Shown: piece after piece, positions 35,470 to 48,570 of the stretch | How positions within the stretch are numbered: position 1 is the stretch's first letter | Layout: each line of letters begins with the position of its first letter | Assembly (NCBI RefSeq): GCF_036785885.1 | Contig: NC_092314.1 | Span: 13,103,638-13,167,637, forward strand | Direction of reading: 5' to 3' | Length of the DNA: 64,000 nt | Source: Coffea arabica | Taxonomy: Eukaryota; Streptophyta; Magnoliopsida; Gentianales; Rubiaceae | Notes under the pieces: generated by a model | Databases searched by the model: none | Told to the model about the DNA's origin: nothing | What the model saw: the letters and a program-made list of their open reading frames with translations, nothing else | Program-made: the position numbers and the translations under genes

Positions 35470-38400
35470 ATGGGGAGTAGGAAGCAGAAAAATCAGAAGC
35501 AGCAGCTTTCAAAAACACCCACCAAAAAGCATAAAAATCAAAAGCCTTTGGGGCCTAAGAAATCCGAAACTGGTAATAGTAACACCAATAGCAAAAGCAC
35601 CAAGTTCAAGAGAATCGGGAAGGGGGAGAAGAAGAAGAAGAATCAGAGCAAGGAGTATAAGGAGGAGAGGAAGAAGAACGAGAAGAAAGGAGTGGAAAGG
35701 GAAAACGACGCCGTACAAGTACAGCAGCCCACGCAGTCGCAGCAGCTGAGTTATTTCCTCCACCAGTATCAATCAGCCAATGGGATTCAACTTTCCACTC
35801 TCGAACTCGAATCTTTCAAAGGTCTTGCCTGGCCCCGTCTTGCTTATTTAATCTAATTCTTTAGTTTAATCTTTTCATTTTTTTTTTTGGAATTTACAAG
35901 GGAATCATGAACATGGTAACTGAAACAGTGAAGTGCATTTCAAAGTTTTGCTTTTCTCAGTATTTCTTTTTTTCTTGTGTCAAATTTGCAATTTTTTTGG
36001 CAGTTTTGTGAGTATAATAATTTGACATGGTTATCTTTTGCACACCATCCAAGGTGCAATTCTTGTATTACAAAACTGATCCAGGGCTTTTGCAATTGTC
36101 AGTTTTAATTCAACCATGAAATGTATGCAATGTATGCACAAACACAACAGATGTAGATACTAACACATTAACAGACAAAAACACAACAAATTTTATCACT
36201 CGTTGAAAGTAGCATTTGTTGTCAGTTTCATTTTTTTTTATTTGTTTGAATTTACCTTGGATTTGAGGAAGTTGGAATAATTGATACTATAGGAATGTTG
36301 AGGTGTAGTTGATATTATTAAATTTCCGAACCTTGTGTTTTTTTCTTGTCAAATGTGCTCTGTCTTGGTCAGTCCTACATTTGCCTCGGTTGTCTTCGAC
36401 AATAGTCATCGCGTGTTGCATGCAAGACATGCTATTTCAGATTAAAGGCATTTGTACTCGTTTTTGTAATCCTTAGGTGGTGGCATGCATGTTCGGTTTT
36501 TACTTTAAAAGATGAATCTGGGCTGCTTCTGCAATTGCCAATTTCAATTGCACCATACACGCACAATAGATGTTGACATTGACATAACAAACTTAGACAC
36601 TAAGACGTTAACACTTAAAAACACAACAAATTTTGTCATTCATTATAGGTTGTGTTCTACAATCAATCCAACTCATTCGAATTTAAATGGAACACATCTG
36701 GACCATCAACTGCTCCATGGAATAGCTCTGACAACTGTATAGAACTCAATCCTACAAAATCCAGTACAAATGCATTTGACATTAGCATAAAATTTTACCA
36801 TCATGAGCTAAACGCACCGTTTTCCCTAGTTTGCTCTCCCTTTTTTTTGGGTTTTTGTTTGGTTCACTATCATAAGATCTTTCCTCTTATGATACTGTTC
36901 TTTTAAATTTTTTGTTTTGCGTCTTTATTATGATTCTTCTCTTGATTGAATGTATTCTCACAGTAGTTCTGTTGTTTGTTTTGGCAGCAGATACATGCAT
37001 GGTTGAGTTAAGTCAGAATGCAGCACAAAATAATTTGGGAGAACACATGAAAACAGCATTTGGATCCTCATTCAAAGAAGTTCTTTGTGAGAAACAGCTT
37101 GGAGAAGGGAACGTTGATCCTGGAAATCCTGCACTTCTTGTAATTTCTTTATCAGCCCTAAGATCATTAGAACTTCTCAGGTTAATGCCTAGAAATCTAA
37201 AAACATATTGCTGTAGAATTTCTGAGATTCCACATTCTGTAATAAAAGAATCAGTAGCTTCATTTTTCTAAGCAAGGCCTAGCAATTATCAGAATAATGT
37301 GGTTTTGTCCTGACTTCACAGGGAATTGCGGCCTCTGACTAAAGAATGCCATGCTGTGAAGTTGTTCTCAAAGCATATGAAGATAGAGGAGCAGGTACAC
37401 TAGTTTTCCTTTCTTAGAACAGTTTTACTAGGTCTTGCTTTCATTAGAAACTCTACAAAAGTTAAGGAATAAGTAGAAATCGATTGATGCCCTTGTATTG
37501 GTGCTATGATTGTGATTATAATCTTTAATTTCTGTGTGCTTGGCTTCTAAGTATTATAAGTTGAAAAAGATTAAAGTTACTGTTGATAGAGATAATTGAC
37601 ACATAAAGACATGTCTAGATTAGGGGATGGAGAAAATTATTCACATCTACTGTTCAAATTGGTTTCAGGTTTGGAGCCATCTTTTATTGTCTGTCGACTC
37701 TTGCAACAGATTAGAACCTTTCAAGTTTCAAATAATAGCTCGGGACTTTAGATGAGATCTGAGATGCAATTCTAGGCTTAGTCCTCACCAGTATCAGTAA
37801 AGCATGCACATTTATGAACCTGCTGCTGGCCACAAGTAACTCCCTTGTCTGACAATTTATCGGTCTTCAATGACAAACTAGTAAGCCTAATTTTCTGCTT
37901 AGCATGAACCTGGAATTATCAGTTGAAAAATCACTTGAAATAGCATAAAGGAATAAGTTGTTCAAAATCCAATACTTTTAACTTCTGCATTTTGGCTGTT
38001 CACATAATTTAACTTCAACCAGGTTTTTGACAATACCTCGAAAAATTACAAGGAAAACTTGGTCCTCATTTTAACTCTGGGCAATCAATCACTTAAGGAT
38101 GAGGATCGGGCTAGACTTAGGTAAAGCTATGCATTTTATTTTGGTAATAGAAAGAAGCATCTGAGAAGAAAAAAAGCAAGTGGCAACATTTAAAACAAAT
38201 TCCAAACATAAGATGTAGAAATCATAGATTGATATTCTTCTTCTCAAATTAAGTAGGTCTTGATTTTCTGTCATGGCTTTACGAAGACGGTCCTCTATAT
38301 GCCTGACAATCCCCTTGTATGGTCTTGATCATTAGCTCTGCTTCTACAAGAAGAGCACTAACATTTTGTTTTTGTTTTTTATTTTTTCCTCTCTGTCACT

Positions 38401-40627
38401 GATCATTAACTTTTTTTCCCTGTTTGCACGGTTTTTTCCCCACTTATATACTTGGTTGTTCTTGTTACTCTCTCTCCCGGCAAGCATCTTGTTTCACATC
38501 CATTGTAGTAATGAGAGATGTAACTGCATGGTAGTAATCCTGTTTTTTCAAAATGTTCTCATTCGGCATCCTATCTCTTTGAACCTAACTTATCTAAAAG
38601 CCTTTCAGGCATCCCACATTTAAACAAATTTAAATGCTGTGTTGATTTGCCTCTTTTGGTGAACTTTTAGCAGTTCGAGAGGAATTGATGCAAGTGTTTT
38701 TGTTTTCTAACTAATGCTTAGCTTTGATGAGCTTCTTATTCATTGAATGGCTGATTCATAAAACTTTACTTGCTTTGGTTACATGGGCTTTTTTTAATAT
38801 TTTTTAATAGTAATCCAGATGATTAGTGCATTTATGTAACTAAGAAATGGAGACAAAAAACCGGTGAAGCAGGCAGTGCTGAAAATTACATCTGTCTGTT
38901 AAACTTGACAAGAAGAAATGGCAATCTGTTCATATTTATTTTTTTTGGAAACTGAAGTTAATTTCCTAAGTGATATGCAGCTTTGCTGAGTTGTGTTCCT
39001 TATGCCATTTGGTCTGGCTGCTAGTTTGTACATCACTACAGTGTGTCAATGGATGTGTTTTTTCTATAGACAAGATAATTGGTATGTTATTCCTACTCAT
39101 AAATAACTTTTCTTCTAAAACCAGCCTTTCTTTTTGTTTTTTGCCAATCATGCGTGTACCTGTGTCAACAAATATCTTTGCTATGTAGACAACAAACTTG
39201 GAATTTTCCTTTCCCAAACATAAATCAATTTTTCTGATAAAAAAGGCTGTCTTTTTTTTTGCCCAATCATGTACTTATTTCAATTTTTACTAGGTTAGAT
39301 ATTAACTGTCAAGAAATTCATCTGTTGGTAAAAAACCATAGGAAAGTAAACAAGTGAAAGTATAAGATTACAGTGTGAGAAACTTGTTCTGCATTTTTCT
39401 TTTTGTATGACCTGAAAGAGTGTAAAGCATATTATCCTTTTGAAGTCATTCTCTTTTCTTCCTTACAGTGTTGACTTTAATCCTGTCTTAGGTTCTATGA
39501 AAATCTCAAAAAGTTAAGGAATTCCTGTAGTTACAAAACAATATTGTCCGTCTGCAGCATATGTAACGTTCTGGTGTATGTGGCCAAGTCTTCTCCTTTC
39601 TTTTGGTCTTGAAGTTTGACATTTTCTTTACATGTGTGGTGACAGGTTTCTTTTCTAAAGAATCGTGTCAATGTTGCTTGTGGAACACCAAACAGGTAGG
39701 TGAAGCTTCTTTCTTGCATAAGTTGCATGTGGCTCTTTCTCACGCTGCTTACTGGTTGTTTGTTTTGGCATATGGTTTTGGAACTAGATATTGCTTTTGT
39801 TTGACTTAATTTGGGTTGCCAATTTATTGTCTCCTCTGTCTGATCAGTCTTCCAGGACTCAGAAATCTTATAGTTAGACGATTTATCCATTTACTGGAAG
39901 GGTTTATTGTAGTTAGAGAGAGAGGGAGAGAAGAGAGAGAACTGTCTTAGGAAATGTTATTTTCCTACCCTTACTCTTTAGTTCACCCGTTGTATATCTT
40001 GATTTGCTAAGCATTTTGCATTTGTTGTAGGATAAAGAAGTTGATTGACATGGAAGCATTGGGCTTGTCAAGATTGGCAGTTATTGTTCTTGACATGCAC
40101 ACAGATGTCAAGGGCTATTCCTTGTTCACACTTCCTCAAGTCAGGTTTGATCCGTTTAGCTGATATTCCCATTATGATTACGCTTGTGAACCATGTGATA
40201 TTGATATCGGGTTTGCTGAATTCCAATATCTGGAATGCCATGGTTGTCCTCATGGTTGTCTCTCTCTTTCTTTGATTTCCATTTCCATGGCTTCACCCTT
40301 TACTTTGAATATTGTCTAAGCATTGCACACGACACCTATTTTGCGTCAGACAGGGTCAAATGGGGAAATTTGTGTCATACTGCTTTTCATGCAACTCAAA
40401 ATTTTCATCCCTTTTCCCTTGATTACGTAATGCGTGCACATTTTCTTTTCACTCGAAAGATGGTTAATTTTGTACCTGCATGGAAAATATCATTTGACAG
40501 AGAAGAGTTCTGGGACCTGTACAAGAGCTACATTCATCAACGACTGCTTGAAGGTGATCTGCGAATCTGTCTGTATGGTCAAATACCAGCTATTCGAAGA
40601 GCTCCAACGGAAGCTAAAGATAACTGA
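35470..40627 (+). CDS. CMSS1: CMSS1/Cms1-family ribosome-biogenesis protein, six exons
   Basis: Exons 35470-35821, 36991-37180, 37322-37394, 39646-39695, 40031-40144 and 40501-40627 join by GT-AG introns in consistent phase into 301 residues. Residues 1-100 are very rich in Lys, Asn and Ser with KKKK-type nuclear/nucleolar signals. Residues ~118-300 match the CMS1 family, known in yeast as a component of the U3-containing 90S pre-ribosome (small-subunit rRNA processing). The fold is like half of a DEAD-box helicase. GTPNR at 218-222 takes the place of motif Ib, and VLDM at 241-244 takes the place of the DEAD box, so ATP hydrolysis is unlikely. The 2.25-kb third intron separates EEQ from VSFLKNRV. 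The ATG is taken as the first in-frame start, preceded by an (ACC)n-rich leader. Confidence 0.9.
36050..36650 (+). repeat. Tandem duplication inside CMSS1 intron 1
   Basis: Blocks at about 36050-36230 and 36490-36650 share GCAATTG(T/C)CA(G/A)TTT, CACAA...AGATGT, TTAACA(G/C) and AAACACAACAAATTTT in the same order. An intronic segment of about 430 bp has therefore been duplicated and has diverged. Confidence 0.55.
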
Positions 40628-41807
40628 AGCGGCTTATTCATGCCCAAGAGTTAAGAATATTCTGTGTTGCTTGTACCAGTGCAGACCTTTTTTTTCAAAA
40701 AAAAAAATTTAGGGGATACGAAGGATAATATTAAAAAAACCTTATTGTGGTAGCGATGAAGTAATAGTTGCAGGAAGCAATAACACACAAATTTTGGATT
40801 GATGTAACCCGAAGTTGCAAATTATGCACAACCTACACGTATACTAATCTAAGGCCATGTAGTTCTGGTAGCTTTTAATCTGGATTAGAATGGAGCTTCA
40901 AAATTTTATGCAAGGCTTTCTAGTGATAACAGAGATTGTGCACACTGGGGAGCTATATTTGAAATCTCTAAATCAGGTTAAGTATCAAAGATGTTAATGA
41001 TATGGATTGAACAAATGATTTGAAAGGGAAACTATATCAAAACCTGCTTTGGACTGCCTTACCATGGTGGTAAATTCCAAAGCCTCAAAAAACCTCAGAA
41101 ATTCCAGAGCAAGTGGTTTATGGTGTTAAGAGTTATAACTTGTAAGATTGAAGAAAATGCAATTTGCTGCATGGTCAAAATCAGTTAATCACTGGAAGAC
41201 TTCAGCTCAAATGATTATTTTTATTTTTTTACTTGTGTCGCCTTCCTTTTTTTTTTTTTTTTTTTTTTTTGGGACAATTGACAATGTTGATTATTTAGGC
41301 TTAGAATGAAGGTAGGATGCATCATGGGTAGAATGATGATTCAAGCATGCAGCTGTACTGTAACACAAATGTTTTTCGAGGAATGCCCTCATTGATGTAC
41401 ATTTATTCAACAGAAGAAAAACTTATTTGTATAGGTTTATACATTGTAGAATGTACGTGGAGATGGAATATTGGTTTCCATTCCACAATTAAACTTAACC
41501 ATTAAAATTTAAGTGAGGATCCTTAACCGATTATTAGGAATAAGGTACAGTACAATCTCTCATTTATAATCAGGCGTAGTTAATGGTACAGTTTTATCTC
41601 CTAAATTACCACTATAAATGGATAGATAATTAATTTTCTGGAAGTGACAACCATTTTAATCGTCTACGTGTTGAACATTTTTTAGTATTAATCTATAATT
41701 CTGGAGTGATTAAAAGTTTGAGAGAAATCCCACTTTGTTTTATTCATTCCCCAAATCCAATATACAAATAGGATTAATCCAATCCAAGTAAAGATCAATA
41801 ATCTTTC
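40628..41807. other. Intergenic DNA downstream of CMSS1
   Basis: No gene seen. It contains the 3' flank of CMSS1 and a T-run of about 25 near 41248. The last part leads into a miniature transposon. Confidence 0.5.
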
Positions 41808-42274
41808 GGATAAATTACTTATAACCCCCTATGATTTTACATAATGTTAGATGATCCCCCTAAACTTTTAAATTAGTCACATAACCCCCTTATGATTTTG
41901 TGCAAAGTGGAAAATGGACAGACTACACAATCAATTACAGTGTTTCTATCAAACATGCTCTAAAATCGGGTGTGATAAAATCTCAATTTTCATGTAACCC
42001 CCTTATGGTTTGTATAAATATTCACTTTATCTCGTGATTTTGCATTTATCTATATAATCCCCTTATATTTTTATATAAGGTAGCTAAGTTGTCGATTAAT
42101 TTAACATTTAAGTAATGGCACTATTGATGTTTCAATTAACAACGTTATATAAGTTATTTTCTGTCGGATTTCTACTTTAGATAAAATCATAGGAGAATGA
42201 AATGGATATTTTGAAACACTAGGGGATTATGTGACAATAGATGAAATCATAGGAGGGTTATATGTAATTTACCC
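41808..42274. mobile_element. MITE with ACCCCC-type inverted termini
   Basis: Left GGATAAATTACTTATAACCC and, at the right, the complement of GGGTAAATTACATATAACCC are inverted ends of a 467-bp unit rich in AACCCCCTTATG blocks. The flanking 9-mers TAATCTTTC and TAAATTTTT agree at six of nine positions. It is similar in design to the element at 56807-57273, which has a perfect 9-bp duplication, so it is probably an older copy of the same Mutator-like family. Confidence 0.65.
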
Positions 42275-42616
42275 TAAATTTTTAGGTGTTTAATGACTTT
42301 GTACTTTAAAGAAGCTACATACAAATTAAGAAAATAGCTTCAACATGTAAGTTAAAAGATCTCAAGTGACCTTCACAACTTCTCAAACTTTGGCGAAGTT
42401 AGGAACAGATTCCAACTCGTGAAAGTTGTCCTCGTGGAAAAGAATAAAAAAACTGAATTATAGCTAAAAAAAAGTATTCATTGCTGCAGGTGCCTAATTT
42501 AGAGTAGGATATTTGTATGAACAATTTTGTGTTCTCTGCTCAAAAAAATTGGTCTTCGTCAGTTATCTTTTGCCTCAGAACCCTCTGTTTAGTGGGGATT
42601 TATTCGTAGTCTTTCA
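42275..42616. other. Intergenic DNA
   Basis: No gene, RNA or terminal repeat recognised. It leads directly into the duplicated segment that starts about 42617. Confidence 0.45.
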
Positions 42617-43320
42617 TCCTTAAAAGGGATTTTTCGTACATAAGCATAGCCACAAAAGCTTCTTTCTCTTGTTCTTTATTAGGGGTTTCAATTTCTTGTT
42701 CTCTCCTTTTGGCAATTCAAGCATCAACAAACGCAAATTTTAGTTGCTTAAATATGTTCTAAAGAGAAAAGTGCAATTTCCAACAGAATTTTACACACCT
42801 AGTGGCTGCTATATGACTGTTCTTAATCAGTTTAGATGCTATATGCCTTGAGAAATGTGGATTGTGCTAAAAAGGGGAAAGAATAAATAAAGAAAGGAGG
42901 TACATTGATAAAAGAACTTATGGCTATATTACCCTTTTGACTAAATGTGATGAACTATTTATTGAAGATAGATGATGTCAAGGCAATCCCTAAGGAAAGG
43001 GCTGCCATCCTAATAAAACAACAATCCATATACGGAAAATCAAATAGCTGTTTGCATCTCTAATTCACAACTATATGGAAATCAATTAGCTATTTTTTTT
43101 TACAAGAAATAGATGTATGGCAAGTTTTATGAGTGTAGTAATTCATAGTACATACTACAAATAAGTCCTCCTTATGCGCCTAATTTTAGGTGGTGCAAGT
43201 TCTTTGTTATATATAGATAACATGCTATTGAGCTCAGAGATTGCAGCACCATACTTCCATAGACTATATCTTTACCAAGTCATTGATTTCAGTGCTCTGC
43301 CTAAAGGCTCTGCCGCATGT
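42617..43320 (+). repeat. Upstream paralogous segment, copy 1
   Basis: It is diverged but collinear with 47446-48410. Shared blocks include GTACATAAGCATA, CTCTCCTTTTGGCAATTCA, TCCAACAGAATTTTACACA, TTTATTGAAGATAGATG, GAAAATCAAAT, GTGCAAGTTCT and TACCAAGTCATTGAT. Copy 2 lies 1 kb before the NLR start, so copy 1 is probably the promoter-proximal flank of a lost NLR paralogue. A MITE (43337-43584) sits at its right end. Confidence 0.72.
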
Positions 43321-43336
43321 TTAATATCTTTACCAA

Positions 43337-43584
43337 GGGACTCGGGGCACGGACGGTTGCAGGTGCAATCGTCCCTGCCAATTGTAGTCATTATCAACTG
43401 GTCGTAACTTTTTTTGTACATCGTGTAACTTTTTTTTCACAAGATATATTTTCACAACAGATAGTGGTGGGCCCCACACTTGGCGCGGAAATCGAGTTAC
43501 ATGGTGTAATCTCAGCCGCACAAAATTTTGAGGGCCAATCTTGGCCCTTAACCGTGCAGGGACGGTCATACTGCCCCAAATCCC
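43337..43584. mobile_element. Short MITE with GGGACTCGGGGCA ends
   Basis: Left GGGACTCGGGGCA and right TGCCCCAAATCCC are inverted ends of a 248-bp GC-rich unit. It is flanked by TTTACCAA on both sides (43329-43336, 43585-43592); a ninth matching base is possible depending on where the end is set. An 8-bp duplication would suggest hAT, 9 bp Mutator-like. The short frames inside are not genes. Confidence 0.75.
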
Positions 43585-43705
43585 TTTACCAAGTCATTAA
43601 TTTGTTGACAAGAAACAAGGTTTTTTTTGCAAAATTAGTTCATTAGATTTCTCCAAATAATTAGGGTACAAAGGTAAATTTTCACAATTTTTTGTCAGCA
43701 ATAGT

Positions 43706-43799
43706 CCCACCCCTAAGGGAGGTCAGTGCTATTTCTTAAATCATAGGAGAGGTGAGTGCTAATGTCAGAAACTCCAGAGGAGGTTTATGCAATTATCCC
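43706..43799. mobile_element. Fragment related to the 1.0-kb hairpin element
   Basis: GGGAGGTCAGTGCTA, GGTGAGTGCTAATGTCAGAAA and GAGGTTTATGCAATTATCCC match the right arm of the element at 23127-24127 in the same order. The left part is not found, so it is a truncated or very diverged copy. Confidence 0.6.
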
Positions 43800-46700
43800 T
43801 TTTCTAAAGTTATATAGCTAGGCTGGACAGTTAAGTACTGTGAAGTTACAGTCCCTATGATTAGTACTATCGTCTAGTTAACAACACTAAGGGTTGGTTT
43901 TGGTTCAGCTACATGCGATTTGAAAATTTTGGACAAGTTTGGAAAATTTTGCTAGCTTGCCAAAAAACCCTCAATTTCAAGAATTCATAGCATATAACAA
44001 CACGTCCACACATTTCCAACCCATTCAAATTCATAACACAATCACACCCATGACAAACTATCGAGTTCCTTGACAATGTTCAAAACCATTAGTAGTTTGG
44101 CAAGGGCCAAATCCAAATAATCAGAGCTAATATTTGCTGTCAACACACGCGTCATTCACTGTACATCCCTAACCCTAAACATCGATAATCCTGCACACGA
44201 TTTAGTGTCTCCACCTATGCTTATAGCCAAAAGGCTGTGGCTGTAACAATTTTCAAAACAATGGACTTTTAGAAGTCATACAAACATGAAATATTTTCCT
44301 CAGTCATACAAACTGGGATTCTGGCATCTTGTAGAACCATGTTGTGGGCTGAGTTTTGAGGGTGGCAAACGATTTCAGATGCTAGCTCCACATGATAGTG
44401 CCAAACATGTTCCTGAAAAATCGTTGGGAAATTTAAAAGTTTATTTATGGTATATGCTTTTGGACAAAGCTTTAGACAAAAGATAGGGAGAGATTAGGTA
44501 ATCGCAAATATTGTTGTAATACTAGGACGACTACCCCAATGCCTCATAAACTTTGTAACAAGAACATCACTGTCGAGGTTGCCAAAAAATATCAAGAAGG
44601 ATAGGACGAAAAAAAAATCAATGTACTTGTTTGAGAAGATAAACTTAAAGACTGGAATCTTAACACTAGTACCTATTTTCTGTGAACTAATGCGGCACAT
44701 TGGCAATCCGAGACTCATATTCGGCTAAATCCAATATACACTTGTAGCTCTCTCTACTCCTACTCTACATTAAGAGGAAGCGGTGGACCCAAGGGAATCA
44801 ATGGAAAATCTGGGGAGATTGAACTGCCACCGGACCAGACAAGTGTTTTTTGCACATGTTAATGAAATTTTCAGGAAATCCTGGATTAGAATGCATGCCA
44901 AGACATTCGATCTCTTGACCTACACTCAAAAAAAGTTTTAAAACTCTCCCTAGTGGCCTAAAGTAGTTGGTTAGTATACACTTGTAGCTCTCGGGGGGTA
45001 ATCTAATGGTGGATGCCCAATTAGGGCAGGAGGAATTGAGGTTGGGACAGGGAAAGTCTTTCTTGAAATCCCATCACCCACTCTCAAACAGGACCACCTT
45101 CTCTCAAGAAGAGTTCTGTAACTTCAACTAATATGGTGTCAAGGGACTGAAGGACAAAAAATTGAAAAAGAATTATATATAACCTAAGACATATTGATAT
45201 GGCTGTTGTGTTATACCAATAAGCAATAAAGTTATATAAGACAGCTATATAATTACACCCGATTTCCAAGTCTCTCAACCAGTCCAAATTATTACACAAC
45301 CGAAGAAAACAATTACACAACTCAATATACGGGTTACAAAGGTGTAATTAATTTGTGTTTTAAGGTAAAAATTAAACTTATTTAAATGTCTATAAGATAA
45401 TCTTTGAATCTATGATGTTGCATTACTTTTATTACAAACATTTTTAAAATTGAAGCCTAAGTACAAAAAAAAAAAAAGAAAGAAAAACAAAAGGGACAAT
45501 ACACAGTTAAAAAAAATAAAAGAGAAAAACACTAATAAGCAAGGCATTGAACAGAGACTACAAAGTGAACGAGAAGATAGGAAGGGGAAGATTTGGGGTA
45601 TGTTGAGATGCTTCAAAATCTGCAACACTGATAGTGCATAGACAATACATTACTTTTTTCTATCCTTGTACCATGTCATATATTTCAATTACTATACTCT
45701 AGATAGTAATCCAATTACCAAAAAATAATGGGAGAAAAAATATGCAAACATTGTCTTGAAGAGTTCTTACTAAGAACCTATAGTTTACTTGAAGGGGAGG
45801 GGAAAAAGTAGAGCAGAATTTTTTAATTTCATGGTCAAGAAAATACTTCATAAAGTATGGCAAATAGAAATAAAATTTCAAATAGCATTGAAAAGAAATA
45901 TAATGAAATTTGATTCTTTGAATCAACAATCACAATCTGAGACAACTTTTTCCAAATTCTAAATTCCTTAAACAAAAGGCTAATACATCAAAGTTAATAT
46001 TTTTATTTGAATATAAGATATTGAAGCTTCACCAACGATTTGCACAAGATTGGAACAAACAGGTTCCGCATACCTTTACAAAAAAAAAAAAAATGTACAA
46101 GAGACTCGGAGCATTTAATGAGTAACCTTCCCGAGAATTTAACAGCAAATACTAAATTCGCAAGTAAAATCCGAAGAATGTAGCAACTTTCCGGGTAAAA
46201 TTCATATTAATTTCCTCCAATAGAAACACAAGAATACCATACTCATCTTCCTTCTGTTGATTTTTTTTTTTTTTTTGGTGCGAAAAGTTGCTTTCCGTTA
46301 ACTGTGTTTCTATCTATTCTACAAAGTACAAACACTGCTCCTCGGTTAATAACCATGCACTACTCCTTGGTTATTACATCACAACACTGACAAATTACAA
46401 TATCAATAAATTGGGTTGTTTTATTTTTATAATTCTAGGTTACACTTTGTATGTTCTGCATTTATCTCTTATCTTCAATCTCCTGACGAAATCATTTACT
46501 AGTTAGAGTTTAGATTTGTCTTGGTTGAATTAACATCAATGGAGGAAGTTCTGATGAAATCATTTAATTTTAACAATTAAAAAAATGAGATTTGACAAAA
46601 ATATTTTGACATAATTTCAATAAATTCTTATTACTTCTTGCACTTTTTCTTAAAAAATTGTATTAGTATAATTATAATAAGTATTATAATAAGTTGATTA

Positions 46701-47445
46701 TTTATAACTCGAATGTAGGACTAGTTTTTAAAAAAAAAATTTTGAGCAACTTGAGTTTCCATGCCAAGTAAAACTGAAGTTTTTGTATTAATGTTGTTCA
46801 CATGCTTTACTATGCCAATTTCACATGTTATATGAGTTGAATTTGTTAGTCAAAATTGTTCAAAACAAAATTAAGTATATATGAATTCTTTGAATACGAA
46901 CTTTCTGTATTCGTTTTAGTGTTATGTTTGTTAATTATGGGATGTAAATATTCCACAATAATTATTCCTAGTTTGTTGTTGATTTTTAAAGAGGAATTAA
47001 AATTTTATTAGTAGAGCTGATGAGTTTATCCTCTTTATTCTTTTCTTTCACTCTTGTTTGTAGTTTTTATTTTTTTTCTTTTCTTTTAATTTCATTTTAG
47101 TTGTTATTCTTTTATTTTGATGTGTATTTTCTTAGTACTTGTAATTATAAATCTATTTCAATAGTATTAATATTATTGAGCGACCATGGATAGTTAAATA
47201 GTTTTGGTTAGGAAGTTTTTCATATGAATTACCATTATAATACAAATATAATGGAATATGGTCTTATATTGATAATTGCCACCATAAATGAAATACAATA
47301 AATTACATAACAAAAGAAGGAGGGCATAATAGAAAGTACAAAAACTAAGACAATATTGTGCTTATACTCCAAAGGACCAAGACTCACCATAATAGTAGTG
47401 ATGATCATGATAATGATCATGATAATGATTTGTTACCAGGCTGTC
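43800..47445. other. Intergenic DNA between the two paralogous segments
   Basis: No NLR coding sequence or other gene is recognisable, although a paralogue would be expected after copy 1. ATATACACTTGTAGCTCT occurs twice, at about 44732 and 44972. Poly-A/T runs and a GATCATGATAAT microsatellite (47400-47430) are present. Confidence 0.5.
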
Positions 47446-48410
47446 ATATTTAAAATGGAATTTCTGTACATAAGCATAATCGGGAAAGCTTCTTTTTTGT
47501 TGTCCTTTAATTACTGGTTTCAATTGCTTATTCTCTCCTTTTGGCAATTCATCTATCCACAAAAGCAAACTTTAGTTGCTTCAAGATAATTACGTTCAAA
47601 CGAGAAAGAACAAATTCCAACAGAATTTTACACAGTTAGTGGCATCTAGATGACTTTTCTTAAAACGTTTAGATGCCATTTGCCATGAAACATGTGGAAT
47701 GTGCAAGAGAGGGGAAAAGAATACAGAATAGAAAAGAGAGGCACGTCACTAAAATAACTTATTTATACTACATTCTGGACTATATATTATGAATCATTTA
47801 TTGAAGATAGATGGTGCGAAAACAATCTGTAACACTACAACAATCTAAAAATGGAAAATCAAATGCCTATCTGCATCTATAATTTACTATTAAAGAACCC
47901 TTAGTGGAGACTAGTTTACCCGGAAGCCTGTTTGGGTATTTTACTTGGGACCGCTTTTTCTTCTTTTTGCACTCATGATATTACCATCTCCTTGTCTGTT
48001 TTCTACTAAGATGAAAACTTCGGAAATTATGATCAAGGCTGGCTCTTTGTGGATGCATGTAACAAAATTTCTTGTGACTGAAAAAGAAAAGCTTGTTGGT
48101 ACAATATTCTGAAGTGTAGGGTATCACCATACTGTCATTGAAAAAACATGTTCATTACACCATTTCTGTGTGTAAATTAGATGTATGCATGGTGATCTTT
48201 ATCAGTATAATGATTCATACTGCATACGACAAAGTACAAATGAGTCCCCCTTGTACAGCTAGTTTTAGGTGCTGCAAGTTCTGTGCTATAATATATAACA
48301 TGCTATAGAGCTCAGGCATTGCAGCAGCATACTTCTATGGGCTATGTCATTTATACCAAGTCATTGATCTGTAGAATCCCAGTGCTCTGTCTATATAAGC
48401 TCTGCTGGCT
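47446..48410 (+). repeat. Upstream paralogous segment, copy 2 (NLR side)
   Basis: It is homologous to 42617-43320. An additional ~295 bp (about 47885-48180) is absent from copy 1. It ends about 1 kb before the NLR ATG and is likely part of the distal promoter region. Confidence 0.7.
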
Positions 48411-48570
48411 TTTATTATTTTCTGCAATAGTTCCTGCAACCTATGCTACTAATGACCTCCATTTCAATCAGATGTAGCATGTAGGCACGTATACGTAGTA
48501 ATGAAATCCTTGTTCAGTCATCCTATAGACCAAAAATATTCCTCAACAACAAAAAATATTGTTTGATGAC

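Noticed and set aside
40235-40500. N-terminal part of the ORF that ends in the last CMSS1 exon
   Set aside because: Family comparison and a CAG acceptor at 40498-40500 show that only 40501-40627 is coding; the rest is read-through of the intron.
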